Shown here piece by piece: positions 1 through 8,329 of a DNA stretch of 64,000 nt (its first letter is position 1; every line of letters starts with the position of its first letter). The position numbers and the translations under genes were made by a program. The DNA is taken from the NCBI RefSeq assembly GCF_040703125.1, contig NZ_CP160035.1, positions 1,922,001-1,986,000 on the forward strand, in the 5' to 3' direction. This DNA comes from Flavobacterium ovatum. GTDB taxonomy: Bacteria; Bacteroidota; Bacteroidia; Flavobacteriales; Flavobacteriaceae. The notes beneath the pieces were generated by a model, which saw nothing but the letters and a program-made list of their open reading frames with translations, did not search any database and was not told the DNA's origin.

Positions 1-216
1 ATCTTCATACTGTTTTTTTCGACCTTCTAGTAATAATTCACTAAAGAGCAATGGTTCTTCAAGAAAAAGTTGGTCTATTCCTTTCTTTTGTGCATCAAGG
101 ATGATTTCTCGAGATATTTCAGGATAACAACAAAAACCCTTGGTAATCAAACCGTTAATTAAGGTTGTTTTTCCAGTTCCTGGGCCACCTATGATTGCTA
201 TGATTTTTTTTTGCAC
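1..216 (-). CDS. AAA-type P-loop ATPase, partial (3' end outside window)
   Basis: Only the N-terminal 72 codons are inside the window; the gene runs off the left edge. Translation of the minus strand shows a Walker A loop GGPGTGKTT right after a hydrophobic beta strand (KKIIAIIG), followed by PEISREII. This matches small bacterial predicted NTPases of the AAA_28 kind, whose substrate is not known. The start is uncertain. GTG at 216 puts the P-loop about 10 residues in, as is usual, but an in-frame TTG at 237 is also possible; an in-frame stop lies just upstream of it. It is divergent from the DUF493 gene that follows. Confidence 0.75.
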   Translation of the reverse strand, partial: MQKKIIAIIGGPGTGKTTLINGLITKGFCCYPEISREIILDAQKKGIDQLFLEEPLLFSELLLEGRKKQYED

Positions 217-340
217 TTTTTTTGAGATAATAGTCAAACTTACTTAAACTTATTGGGATTTTAAAAAAAATGACTCAGATTAATATATTGTTTTTGTCAA
301 AAAATCATATTCTATAGTTCTTATTTTATATTGGAAAACG

Positions 341-348
341 TATATTTG
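341..348 (+). promoter_or_regulatory. Bacteroidota-type -7 box (TATATTTG)
   Basis: TATATTTG fits the TAnnTTTG -7 consensus of Bacteroidota and lies 20 bases before the DUF493 ATG. No convincing -33 TTTG is seen at 17-23 bases upstream, so this is a weak call. Confidence 0.45.
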
Positions 349-367
349 CTATTATTTTAAAACGAAG

Positions 368-652
368 ATGGATAAGAAGACAGAAGAATTTTATGATAGG
401 TTAAAGGAGGAGTTGGAAAAAAGTAATTCTTGGCCCGCTTTGTATTTATTCAAATTTATAGTTCCTACTGATACTGACAAGATTGAGAAAATTGAAAAAG
501 CTTTTGATTGTTTAGGAGCAGTTATTAAAACCACCCAATCTAAAACGGGAAAATATACAAGTATTTCAGTTGATGTTCAAATGAAGAGTTCTCAAGATAT
601 AATAGATAAATACATAGAGTTGTCTGTTATAGAAGGAATTGTTTCTCTGTAA
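368..652 (+). CDS. DUF493 family protein (YbeD-like)
   Basis: This 94-residue protein matches the DUF493/YbeD family in length and in its pattern: an N-terminal helix, then FKFIVP, a helix (KIEKIEKAF), and a strand pair around SKTGKYTSISVDV. The family has a small ferredoxin-like fold resembling an ACT regulatory domain; its function is unknown. The start ATG at 368 follows a possible -7 box. The gene is divergent from the ATPase upstream and runs in the same direction as DUF4290 and murA downstream, which suggests a shared expression unit, although the 84-base gap leaves room for a separate promoter. Confidence 0.85.
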   Translation: MDKKTEEFYDRLKEELEKSNSWPALYLFKFIVPTDTDKIEKIEKAFDCLGAVIKTTQSKTGKYTSISVDVQMKSSQDIIDKYIELSVIEGIVSL

Positions 653-736
653 TACAATAGATTTTTTTTGGCTGTAGCCAATGAATGTCAGTTATGTCAA
701 TAAAAACTGCGCTTAGATTCAATAAATAATTCACTT

Positions 737-1450
737 ATGAATTCAAAATACCAAAAAGAGAACGCGAATGATGTTGTACACCACTTGGAGTACAATGCAG
801 AAAGAGAACATTTGATTATTCCAGAATATGGACGTCATTTGCAAAAATTAATTGATCAAGCAACAGCAATTGAAAATGTTGAAGAACGCAATAAAGCGGC
901 AAAATATATTATTCAAGTAATGGGGACATTAAATCCTCATTTGCGTGATGTACTTGACTTTCAGCATAAATTGTGGGATCAGCTTTTTATCATGTCTGAT
1001 TTTAAATTGGATGTAGAATCGCCTTATCCAATTCCCTCTAGAGAAGTTCTGCAATTAAGACCAGATGTATTACAATACCCTCAAAATTATCCTAAATACA
1101 GATATTACGGAAACAACATCAAATACATGATTGATGTGGCTAATAAATGGGAAGATGGAGACATGAAAAGTGCCTTGGTGAAAGTGATTGCTAATCATAT
1201 GAAAAAATCTTATCTAAGCTGGAATAAAGACACCGTTAAGGATGATGTAATCTTTGAACATTTATATGAATTGTCAGATGGTAAATTGAATTTAACTCAA
1301 AGTGATGAAGAGTTGATAAACACGTCTGATTTATTGCGAACCAATAAAAGAATATCAAATAAAATTACGACAAGTGGACCGCCAAAGATTCAAAAGAATG
1401 TAAAGAGCAAAAAACCATTTGTGAAAAATAATAACAACCAGAATAAGTAA
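737..1450 (+). CDS. DUF4290 domain-containing protein
   Basis: The 237-residue protein opens with a conserved stretch (LEYNAEREHLIIPEYGRHLQ) that I recognise as the start of the DUF4290 family, which is restricted to Bacteroidota and normally lies directly upstream of murA, as here. The body is helical with no signal peptide or membrane segment. The last 40 residues are basic and low in complexity (many K and N), so this tail is probably disordered. Function is unknown; the steady neighbourhood with murA hints at cell-envelope growth, but that is inference. Confidence 0.85.
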   Translation: MNSKYQKENANDVVHHLEYNAEREHLIIPEYGRHLQKLIDQATAIENVEERNKAAKYIIQVMGTLNPHLRDVLDFQHKLWDQLFIMSDFKLDVESPYPIPSREVLQLRPDVLQYPQNYPKYRYYGNNIKYMIDVANKWEDGDMKSALVKVIANHMKKSYLSWNKDTVKDDVIFEHLYELSDGKLNLTQSDEELINTSDLLRTNKRISNKITTSGPPKIQKNVKSKKPFVKNNNNQNK

Positions 1451-1527
1451 CTTGATTTTTCAATCGTTTCTGGGACCAAATTGAACTAAAAACTAAAAAA
1501 AAAATAAACATTTAACTTGTAACTAAT

Positions 1528-2841
1528 ATGGGAATATTTAAAATAGAAGGGGGAACTCGTCTTAAAGGAGAAATTACTCCACAAGGAGCAAAAAATGAAG
1601 CGTTACAAATTTTGTGCGCAGTACTTTTAACTCCCGAAAAAGTAACTATAAATAATATTCCAGACATTATTGATGTCAATAAATTAATTAAACTTTTAGG
1701 TAATCTAGGAGTCAAAATTAATAAAATAGGATCTGGATCTTACGATTTTCAGGCAGACGAAGTAAATGTAGGTTATCTTGAAACCGAAGCTTTCAAAAAA
1801 GAAGGTGGAGCGTTGAGAGGTTCTATTATGATTGTTGGACCACTATTAGCTCGTTTTGGAAAAGGATATATTCCTAAACCAGGTGGTGATAAAATTGGGA
1901 GAAGACGTTTGGATACGCACTTTGAAGGATTTATCAATCTAGGTGCTAAGTTTCGTTACAACCGTGAAGATCATTTTTACGGAGTGGAAGCAACTGAGGG
2001 ACTAGTTGGAGCAGATATGTTATTAGACGAAGCTTCAGTAACTGGAACTGCTAATATCGTTATGGCGGCAGTTTTAGCCAAAGGAAGAACAACGGTTTAT
2101 AACGCAGCTTGTGAGCCATACCTTCAACAACTTTGCAAGATGTTGAACTCTATGGGAGCCAAAATTACCGGTGTTGGATCTAATTTATTAACGATTGAAG
2201 GGGTAACAAGTTTGGGTGGTTGTACGCACAGAATTTTACCCGATATGATTGAAATAGGTTCTTGGATTGGTCTTGCTGCTATGACAAGAAGCGAAATCAC
2301 TATCAAAAATGTGAGCTGGGATAATTTAGGTTTAATCCCAAATACATTTAGAAAATTAGGGATTACTTTAGAACGTAGAGGTGATGATATTTATATTCCT
2401 TCACATGAAAATGGATATGAAGTGAAAACCGATATTGACGGTTCTATCCTAACTATTTCTGATGCGCCTTGGCCAGGATTTACACCAGACTTATTGAGTA
2501 TCATATTAGTGGTGGCTACTCAAGCAAAAGGAGATGTATTGATTCATCAAAAAATGTTTGAAAGCCGTTTGTTCTTTGTCGATAAGTTAATTGACATGGG
2601 AGCTAAAATTATGTTATGTGACCCACACAGAGCAGTGGTTATGGGGCATGATTTTAAATCAACGTTAAAAGCAACTACGATGTCCTCACCAGATATTCGC
2701 GCAGGAATCTCTCTTTTAATTGCAGCACTTTCGGCTAAAGGAACGAGTATAATCCAAAACATAGAGCAAATTGACCGTGGATATGAAAATATTGACGAAA
2801 GATTGAGAGCTATTGGAGCTAAGATCGTTAGAGAAGAATAA
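1528..2841 (+). CDS. murA: UDP-N-acetylglucosamine 1-carboxyvinyltransferase
   Basis: MurA transfers enolpyruvate from PEP to UDP-GlcNAc, the first committed cytoplasmic step of peptidoglycan synthesis. The 437-residue length is normal. Lys22 and Asn23 (in GAKNEAL) match the substrate-binding pair of the family. The mobile active-site loop reads PKPGGDKIGRRRLDTH: residue 121 is Asp where most MurA proteins have the Cys that fosfomycin alkylates. Enzymes with this natural Cys-to-Asp change are active but insensitive to fosfomycin, so the host is predicted to be intrinsically resistant at this target. It follows DUF4290 in the usual flavobacterial order and ends at a strong hairpin terminator. 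Confidence 0.97.
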   Translation: MGIFKIEGGTRLKGEITPQGAKNEALQILCAVLLTPEKVTINNIPDIIDVNKLIKLLGNLGVKINKIGSGSYDFQADEVNVGYLETEAFKKEGGALRGSIMIVGPLLARFGKGYIPKPGGDKIGRRRLDTHFEGFINLGAKFRYNREDHFYGVEATEGLVGADMLLDEASVTGTANIVMAAVLAKGRTTVYNAACEPYLQQLCKMLNSMGAKITGVGSNLLTIEGVTSLGGCTHRILPDMIEIGSWIGLAAMTRSEITIKNVSWDNLGLIPNTFRKLGITLERRGDDIYIPSHENGYEVKTDIDGSILTISDAPWPGFTPDLLSIILVVATQAKGDVLIHQKMFESRLFFVDKLIDMGAKIMLCDPHRAVVMGHDFKSTLKATTMSSPDIRAGISLLIAALSAKGTSIIQNIEQIDRGYENIDERLRAIGAKIVREE

Positions 2842-2860
2842 AAAACAAACTTATTTCTAT

Positions 2861-2912
2861 ATCGTTTAAATAATCTTTCGAGTTCGCTTAAAGGTTATTT
2901 AAACGATTTTTT
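2861..2912 (+). terminator. Intrinsic terminator after murA
   Basis: Perfect 13-base arms (ATCGTTTAAATAA at 2861-2873 and its complement at 2895-2907) enclose a 21-base loop and are followed by a T-rich tail. It lies 20 bases after the murA stop and just before the next start. Confidence 0.8.
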
Positions 2913-2923
2913 ATTTACAAAAT

Positions 2924-3790
2924 ATGTCAAACCAAGAGAAAGCGATACAAACGACTTACTTTAGTATAATAGGAAATACTGCTTTAGCAATTATTAAAGG
3001 TTTTGCTGGAGTTTTTGGGAATTCTTATGCCTTGATTGCAGATGCAATTGAATCAACCACGGACATTTTTGCTTCGCTGTTAGTCTTGTTTGGAATTAAA
3101 TATTCGAGTAGACCGGCAGATAAAAACCATCCTTATGGTCATGGTAGGGCAGAACCCTTGATAACCTTTTTAGTAGTTGTTTTTTTAATAACCTCGGCAA
3201 CGGTGATTGCTTATAAAAGTATCAACAATATTAGTACTCCACATGATTTACCTGAATCGTGGACCTTAGTGGTTTTGGGAGTGATTATTGTCTGGAAAGA
3301 ATACTCCTACCGTCTAGTTTTAGGAAGAAGTATGGAGGTTAATAGCTCCTCTTTGAAGGCTGATGCTTGGCACCATCGAGCTGATGCAATCACTTCGGTC
3401 ACAGCATTTGTAGGAATTAGTACTGCATTGATTTTAGGCAAAGGCTATGAAGCGGCTGATGATTGGGCGGCTTTATTTGCTTCGGGTTTTATATTATACA
3501 ATAGCTACTTAATTTTTAGACCAGCTTTAGGTGAAATTATGGACGAGCATTTATATGATGATGTTGTTGAAAACATAAGGTTAGTAGCAACTACCGTGGA
3601 CGGAATCCTAGGGACTGAAAAATGTTTTATTCGAAAAGCCGGAATGGTCTATCATGTTGATTTACATGCCAGAGTAAACTCAGCAATTACAGTGAAAGAA
3701 GGGCATGACTTGGCTCACAAATTAAAAGACACCTTGAAACTTGAAATCCCTAAATTGGGACATATCTTGATTCATATCGAGCCAGATTAG
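2924..3790 (+). CDS. Cation diffusion facilitator family transporter
   Basis: A 288-residue inner-membrane CDF protein, expected to export a divalent metal such as Zn2+, Fe2+ or Mn2+ in exchange for protons. Seen: about five or six hydrophobic segments, the metal-site aspartates in TM2 (ADAIESTTDIFA, Asp40 and Asp47), the HPYGHGRAE loop, the second site in TM5 (ADAWHHRADA) and a cytoplasmic C-terminal domain from about residue 205 ending LGHILIHIEPD. The TM2 D-x6-D and TM5 H-x3-D pattern suits Zn2+-type members, but I would not fix the metal. It starts right behind the murA terminator, so it probably has its own promoter. Confidence 0.92.
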   Translation: MSNQEKAIQTTYFSIIGNTALAIIKGFAGVFGNSYALIADAIESTTDIFASLLVLFGIKYSSRPADKNHPYGHGRAEPLITFLVVVFLITSATVIAYKSINNISTPHDLPESWTLVVLGVIIVWKEYSYRLVLGRSMEVNSSSLKADAWHHRADAITSVTAFVGISTALILGKGYEAADDWAALFASGFILYNSYLIFRPALGEIMDEHLYDDVVENIRLVATTVDGILGTEKCFIRKAGMVYHVDLHARVNSAITVKEGHDLAHKLKDTLKLEIPKLGHILIHIEPD

Positions 3791-3810
3791 TAGCGTTAGA
3801 CGTATTATTA

Positions 3811-3910
3811 GGGCGTGACCCTCCGTAAAAACTGCGGGTCAGGCTGTTCGCTATATCTTTTATGAGGCAGAAAAAGCCCCATAAAAGGATATCGCTACCA
3901 TCCTTCACGC
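3811..3910 (+). repeat. Two-hairpin intergenic element, copy 1
   Basis: This 100-base element sits between the convergent CDF and S41 genes. It begins GGGCGTGA and ends TTCACGC, which pair as terminal inverted repeats. Inside are a first hairpin (GACCC/GGGTC), a linker ending CGCTATATC, a second hairpin (TTTTATGAGGC pairing with GCCCCATAAAA) and the linker GGATATCGCTACCATCC. Copies with the same linkers but different stems lie at 49660-49786 and 58095-58193. The stretch 3791-4133 has no gene; it holds this element, the hairpin at 3934-4012 and AT-rich sequence. Confidence 0.85.
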
Positions 3911-3933
3911 ACAAAGTCATTAAGTTAAGTGTA

Positions 3934-4012
3934 TTTTGTGTCATTTCGACGAAGGAGAAATCACATATCGTGAGCAACTAGTGTGATTCCTCCTTCGTCG
4001 GAATGACAAAAC
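3934..4012. repeat. Long imperfect palindrome (GACGAAGGAG type)
   Basis: The arms TGTCATTTCGACGAAGGAG and CTCCTTCGTCGGAATGACA pair with one mismatch, and AATCACA/TGTGATT extends the stem after one more mismatch. The element lies between two convergent genes and could work as a bidirectional terminator or a cruciform. I recall this type of GACGAAGGAGGAATC palindrome as widespread in Flavobacterium intergenic DNA; that is from memory and was not searched. Confidence 0.8.
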
Positions 4013-4133
4013 AGGATGTTTTATCTTTAAATTAACCACATTGCTTTCACGCAAGCCTAGTGGAAACAATAAAAATCTAAAAATTAAGATTATTTTAAGC
4101 AGACATAGCCGAATTGGTAATAAATAAACAGGA

Positions 4134-5708
4134 CTATTGTTTTTTAAGGTCTTCTAAAATCCATTTGAGTTCTGAGTCTTTGGGTGTAAGCACATCTTCA
4201 AGAGTTGGACTAATTTGTGTGTCAGGGAAAATGCCGTGTCCCTTAATTTCGGTCGAGTAATAGGGGCTCATGGCCATAATGCCAATCCTTATTTTCAAAT
4301 TAGAATTTGGTAATGGCAGTACAGGCATAAAACCAGCCACGGTGCCATTATAATCGCCGCCCGTTTCTTCTCCTACAAAAGTCGCTCGTTTTGATCCTTT
4401 TAAGTTTGACGAAATAATACTGGAAGCTGAAAAACTACCGCCATTGATAAGCACATATATTTTTCCTTTAAAAGCATTTTTATTTACTTTGTGCTTTCTT
4501 GTTTCGGTAGCATAATAGTTTTTACCGTTTTCAGCTTTCTGGACAGTGAGTAACAAATAGGAATAGATAAAGGGAGAAAAAAGTACTTTCAAAGCTTTTA
4601 CAGGTAATGAACCCCCATGAAAATATGCTCCTTTAAATAAGCTAGCTCGAGAAACCACTTCCGATTTTTGTAGAAATACAAATGTAGAATCCGATAAATA
4701 GGAATATAAATTAGCAATTTCAGTAAGGCGGCCGCCACCATTGTCTCTTAAATCGAGTATTAAGGTTTGAGTTTGGTGTTTTTTGAGTGTTTCAAAACTT
4801 TGTTTGTAAAAGGTCTTATAATTACCATTTTTAAAAGCCCTAATTTTCATTAGAACAACACTACTGTCTTTTTTTATAAAATCTAAATTTCGATTATAAT
4901 TTTTAGAGTCCTTATTATAACCATTTATTTTTTTCTTGCTTTTTAAGCCTTTAAGTGCTTCCTTTTCGGCTGATGTAAGTTTTGGTTTTGCTTTTAATAG
5001 TTTGTTTTTTGCAACTTCATTTTCTGTAGTATCTGTTTTTAGTCTTCTTATCGTGATTTTTTTTATACTGTCCTTGTATTTAAACTGGTATTCCAAGCTA
5101 TCACGAATACCATTTTCTACAGTAAAGAAAGCAGAAAATTTCTTGCCAGATTGTGATTTTTTTAAAGTAGTATTGTAACCATCTGAGGTATAGAATGTGT
5201 TGTATTCTGCAATTAAGTCTTTTGGTTTTAGGTGGTTTATGGCAATAACTTCCGTTCCTGGTTGTATTGTTTTATTAGCTGATTTGTTTTTAATAACAAA
5301 CAGTTTGTCATGGCTAAAATTAAAGTCAAATTGTGAAAGAGGACCTATGCCTTTTTTTAGTAATGTTTTGGTTTCTCTTTTGGTAAAAACGGTAGTCGGT
5401 GCATATAGATGTGTATGTCCTTGTCTAATGGCTGCAACTACTGGGCTCAGTTTTTTGTAAAAATCAAGCGGTTTCAATGGTTGAGTAATTGTTTGTTTTA
5501 GGCTGTCAAACTTGGAGTCTAAAACGGATTGACTAATGTATCCGTATAAATTAGGGTGTAGCTGTTGTAGTTTTTTATAGGTGAAATCAACATCTAATTT
5601 TAGTTTTTCTGTAGAAATGAATTTGTCCAAATGTGCATTCTGTTTTTTTACAGAAGTACACTGAGTGAAAAATAAAATTACAAAAGCGAATAAAATTATT
5701 TTTTTCAT
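4134..5708 (-). CDS. S41 family peptidase, predicted lipoprotein
   Basis: ATG at 5708 is chosen because it gives a lipoprotein signal (MKKIILFAFVILFFTQC, Cys at residue 17); an in-frame ATG at 5762 would bury this. The 524-residue protein has the S41 (C-terminal-processing/Tricorn) core: LDLRDNGGG, then GGSFSASS with the nucleophile Ser near residue 426, then GSKRATFVGEETGG. The GKG lysine of CtpA-type enzymes is not seen, and an upstream IRQGHTHLY carries a candidate His, so a Tricorn-like Ser-His mechanism is more likely. A lysine-rich insert lies near residues 220-270. Substrate unknown; it acts in the periplasm, anchored to a membrane. Confidence 0.88.
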   Translation of the reverse strand: MKKIILFAFVILFFTQCTSVKKQNAHLDKFISTEKLKLDVDFTYKKLQQLHPNLYGYISQSVLDSKFDSLKQTITQPLKPLDFYKKLSPVVAAIRQGHTHLYAPTTVFTKRETKTLLKKGIGPLSQFDFNFSHDKLFVIKNKSANKTIQPGTEVIAINHLKPKDLIAEYNTFYTSDGYNTTLKKSQSGKKFSAFFTVENGIRDSLEYQFKYKDSIKKITIRRLKTDTTENEVAKNKLLKAKPKLTSAEKEALKGLKSKKKINGYNKDSKNYNRNLDFIKKDSSVVLMKIRAFKNGNYKTFYKQSFETLKKHQTQTLILDLRDNGGGRLTEIANLYSYLSDSTFVFLQKSEVVSRASLFKGAYFHGGSLPVKALKVLFSPFIYSYLLLTVQKAENGKNYYATETRKHKVNKNAFKGKIYVLINGGSFSASSIISSNLKGSKRATFVGEETGGDYNGTVAGFMPVLPLPNSNLKIRIGIMAMSPYYSTEIKGHGIFPDTQISPTLEDVLTPKDSELKWILEDLKKQ

Positions 5709-5842
5709 AGATGGGTTTTCATAGTTTTTCATGGAGTTTTTGCAAAATGTTTTGCAGATCATTTTTTATGTTAGTTCGAAGAGACTCTTTTATTGAAAAT
5801 GATTTTAATCGGATATCAATGTGACTATTTTGAATAAAATCA

Positions 5843-6000
5843 TCCTGCGATCCTATTCTGCCCCTGATGGAAGTGGTAGCCCCAACTGAAAAAGGCTATT
5901 TTTCACAGGAAGTACAGAGCGACCGTAGGAAGCTCCTGTACTGACTTAGTGAAAAAAGCGTTTTGAAAGAGGGCTATAGCGGACAGCAGGACTAGGCCCA
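5843..6000. repeat. Intergenic hairpin element with AGCGACCGTAGGAAGCTC core, copy 1
   Basis: The element lies in the 488-base gap between two minus-strand genes. Its 18-base core AGCGACCGTAGGAAGCTC (5918-5935) is flanked by pairing arms (AGTACAG/CTGTACT) and by TTTTTCAC/GTGAAAAA further out. Outer CCTGC/GCAGG arms are also present. The same core, with different arms, occurs at 59743-59760. The rest of the gap (6001-6196) is AT-rich with nothing I recognise. Confidence 0.8.
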
Positions 6001-6196
6001 AAAAAAATGAGCTAGAATAGTGTTTCTAACTCGTTTTTTTAAGGGATTTATATTGAGTTTTCTCTTTTGAATTTTGTTAAATCTAGCGCAGTCGTGATTT
6101 ATTATTAGCCTGAATTAGGTTTCGCCTTCATTCAACCCGACAAGATTAAATAATTCTTTCACAGTAAATTTAAAATACTAATGGTATTATTTTCTG

Positions 6197-6610
6197 TTAA
6201 AGGAAAGACTGTATAGCTAAATCGTAACTTTTTAGTCCAAAACCTAGAATAACTCCTTTAGCATTTCCTGAAATATAGGATTGATGTCTGAAGCTTTCTC
6301 GTGAAAACGTGTTAGATATATGTACTTCAATTACGGGCGTTGTGATGGCTTTGATTGCGTCACCAATACCAATAGAAGTATGGGTGTAGGCGCCTGCATT
6401 GAGGATGATTCCATTATAGTTGAAGCCGAATTCTTGAATTTTATCAATTAATTCCCCTTCAATATTACTCTGATAGTAGACAAAATCAATTGTTGGGTAC
6501 TTTATTTGTAAGCCAGTAAAATATTCTTCAAAAGTGAGAGTTCCGTAAACTTCTGGTTCTCTTTTGCCTAGTAGGTTGAGGTTAGGTCCGTTAATGATGC
6601 AGATTTTCAT
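6197..6610 (-). CDS. aroQ: 3-dehydroquinate dehydratase, type II
   Basis: AroQ removes water from 3-dehydroquinate to give 3-dehydroshikimate, step three of the shikimate pathway, in the cytoplasm as a dodecamer. The 137-residue length is right for type II. Motifs seen: INGPNLNLLGKREPEVYG with the catalytic Tyr, the mobile loop after it, NAGAYTHTSIGIGDAI, and EVHISNTFSRESFRHQSYIS with the catalytic His. All key residues are present. It is upstream of no obvious partner; the porin-like gene 74 bases before it on the same strand ends in its own terminator. Confidence 0.96.
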   Translation of the reverse strand: MKICIINGPNLNLLGKREPEVYGTLTFEEYFTGLQIKYPTIDFVYYQSNIEGELIDKIQEFGFNYNGIILNAGAYTHTSIGIGDAIKAITTPVIEVHISNTFSRESFRHQSYISGNAKGVILGFGLKSYDLAIQSFL

Positions 6611-6631
6611 ATAGTATGTTTTGGTAAAAAT

Positions 6632-6660
6632 AAAAAAACCGTTCCAATTAAAGAACGGTT
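6632..6660 (-). terminator. Intrinsic terminator after the porin-family gene
   Basis: On the minus strand AACCGTTC and GAACGGTT form a stem that is followed by seven T residues. It lies 25 bases beyond the stop of the gene at 6685 and before the aroQ start. Confidence 0.8.
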
Positions 6661-6684
6661 TGTGGTAAATTTGTTTCGTGGTTT

Positions 6685-7251
6685 TTAGAAAAGAATTCCA
6701 GCCGAAATTTGAAAAGTTGAATTCTTAGTTTGAGCATCTTTACTAGCTTCAGTAAGTCCTACTCCATATCGAGCTTGTAAAAATAGATTTTTAGTTATGT
6801 TTAATCCTAATCCTGCTACAGCTGCAAATTCAAAAGTTTGTGACTCTTTGTAGTCAAATTTGTTTCTCTCACTTAACAAGAAAGATGCTTGAGGTCCTGC
6901 TTCTAAACTTAGACTCTTGCTTAAATATATTTTAGCAACAACAGGGATCGAGATGTATCCTAATTCGTTTTTAAATTCTTCCGTTGCATTTTTATAGGTA
7001 GCACCTTGAGTGGAGTATAAAAGTTCTGGCTGAATGGCTATGTTCTCTAATAATTTAATTTCAGCAACTAGACCTGCATGATAGCTGGTGATGGCGTCTG
7101 AATTATTGTAGTTAGTCAAGTTTAGGGTGATTTCTGTTCCATTTTGATTAGCGTAATTAATTCCTCCTTTAACACCTAAGCGTATGGATTGTGCTTGAGA
7201 AATTGTTGTTATTCCTAGTAATAAAGAGGCGATTAAAATTGTCTTTTTCAT
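6685..7251 (-). CDS. Porin family / PorT-like outer-membrane beta-barrel protein
   Basis: A 188-residue protein with a clear signal peptide (MKKTILIASLLLGITTISQAQS, cut near residue 21). The mature part is a series of amphipathic strands with IRLGVKGGINYAN at the start, QPELLYSTQGATY, YISIPVVAKIY, LEAGPQASFLL and a terminal strand ending in Phe (FQISAGILF). This is the usual layout of small 8-strand Bacteroidota barrels (PF13568-like). Ligand and role are unknown. The protein at 8330-8923 shows the same motif order and is probably a paralog. Confidence 0.88.
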   Translation of the reverse strand: MKKTILIASLLLGITTISQAQSIRLGVKGGINYANQNGTEITLNLTNYNNSDAITSYHAGLVAEIKLLENIAIQPELLYSTQGATYKNATEEFKNELGYISIPVVAKIYLSKSLSLEAGPQASFLLSERNKFDYKESQTFEFAAVAGLGLNITKNLFLQARYGVGLTEASKDAQTKNSTFQISAGILF

Positions 7252-7702
7252 GATTGTATATTTGAAGTTTTATATCTCGCAATTTATAACTCTTTATCCT
7301 GAAAATTGTTGTGTTTTATTTTATTTATTTTACATAATACCCACTTATAGGCAGAAATGTCTTAATCTTATTTCGTTATTTTATGTTCCAGAGTTTCTAA
7401 AAGAATTCTATACTTATAGATATCTTTTATACGGTTTAATGTGCTCTTGTAAAGTTATATTTTAGTGTTTATGTTCCGTTAATTTAGGATTCTGTTTTGT
7501 GAACGTACAGCGTCCTTCTAAGTATTTTAATTGATTTTCTGGAATTTTAAAATAGAGGTCTCTGCAAGTGAAATAGAATTGAATTGAGGAATAAGTCTGG
7601 TGAATTGTTAATAAAAGTGTTTAAAAATAATTATTTAACATATTATTGTGTAAATGATAATTTCTGTATCTTTATAATGTATTAATCTTAAAATTATTTA
7701 AC

Positions 7703-8200
7703 ATGAAAAAAGTTATTTTAACAACAGCAATGGTGTTTGCATTTAGTTTTATGAATGCACAAAGTGGATTTTTTAAGTTGGGTGCTCATGTAGGATTACC
7801 TACAGGTGATATTCAAGATTCTAGTTCTTTGAACTTAGGTGCTGATTTGTCTTATATTTGGCATTTTTCAGACAAATTTCATGCAGGTGTAGTTACTGGT
7901 TACACGACTTATTTAGGAAAATCTTATGATTTACCAGGAGGTGGAAGTTTTAAACCAGATGCTGTAAGTTTCATTCCAGTTGCTGGTAATGTTCAATTTG
8001 GTATAGCTACAGATTGGTATTTAGGGGCTGATGTAGGATATGCTATTGGAGTTAGTGATGGTAATGATGGTGGTTTTTTATACCAACCTAAATTAGGATA
8101 TCTTGGAGATACTTTTGATGTGTATTTGGGTTACAAAGGAATAGCTGTAGATGGTGGAACTTTTTCTTCAGTAAATGTAGGAGTGAATTTTAAATTATAA
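7703..8200 (+). CDS. Small outer-membrane beta-barrel protein
   Basis: The 165-residue protein has a signal peptide (MKKVILTTAMVFAFSFMNAQ, cut after about residue 19) and alternating hydrophobic strands (LGADLSYIWHF, HAGVVTGYTTYLG, WYLGADVGYAIGV, FDVYLGYKGIAV, SVNVGVNFKL). I do not recognise a specific family; a small outer-membrane barrel is the reasonable reading. The 451-base gap before it (7252-7702) is very AT-rich. I see no gene there, only a non-coding-looking open frame at 7250-7465. A rho-independent hairpin follows the gene. Confidence 0.8.
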   Translation: MKKVILTTAMVFAFSFMNAQSGFFKLGAHVGLPTGDIQDSSSLNLGADLSYIWHFSDKFHAGVVTGYTTYLGKSYDLPGGGSFKPDAVSFIPVAGNVQFGIATDWYLGADVGYAIGVSDGNDGGFLYQPKLGYLGDTFDVYLGYKGIAVDGGTFSSVNVGVNFKL

Positions 8201-8218
8201 AAAAAATAATATGTTCAA

Positions 8219-8247
8219 GAACCTCTCAATTTGGGAGGTTTTTTTGT
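8219..8247 (+). terminator. Intrinsic terminator
   Basis: AACCTC and GAGGTT close a short stem followed by seven T residues, 19 bases after the stop of the barrel gene. Confidence 0.8.
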
Positions 8248-8329
8248 TTTAAAATAATGCTATAAATAGGTTAACTATTGGTTTTGAAAGAATAAGTATG
8301 TATGTTTATGGAAATTAAATTTCTCAATT

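Noticed and set aside
5709..5762. Earlier start of the S41 protease
   Set aside because: It would place 18 residues before a clear lipoprotein signal peptide.
7250..7465. 71-codon open frame with hydrophobic residues
   Set aside because: It starts within the head of the minus-strand porin gene, is low in complexity and AT-driven, and has no start context or homology I recognise.
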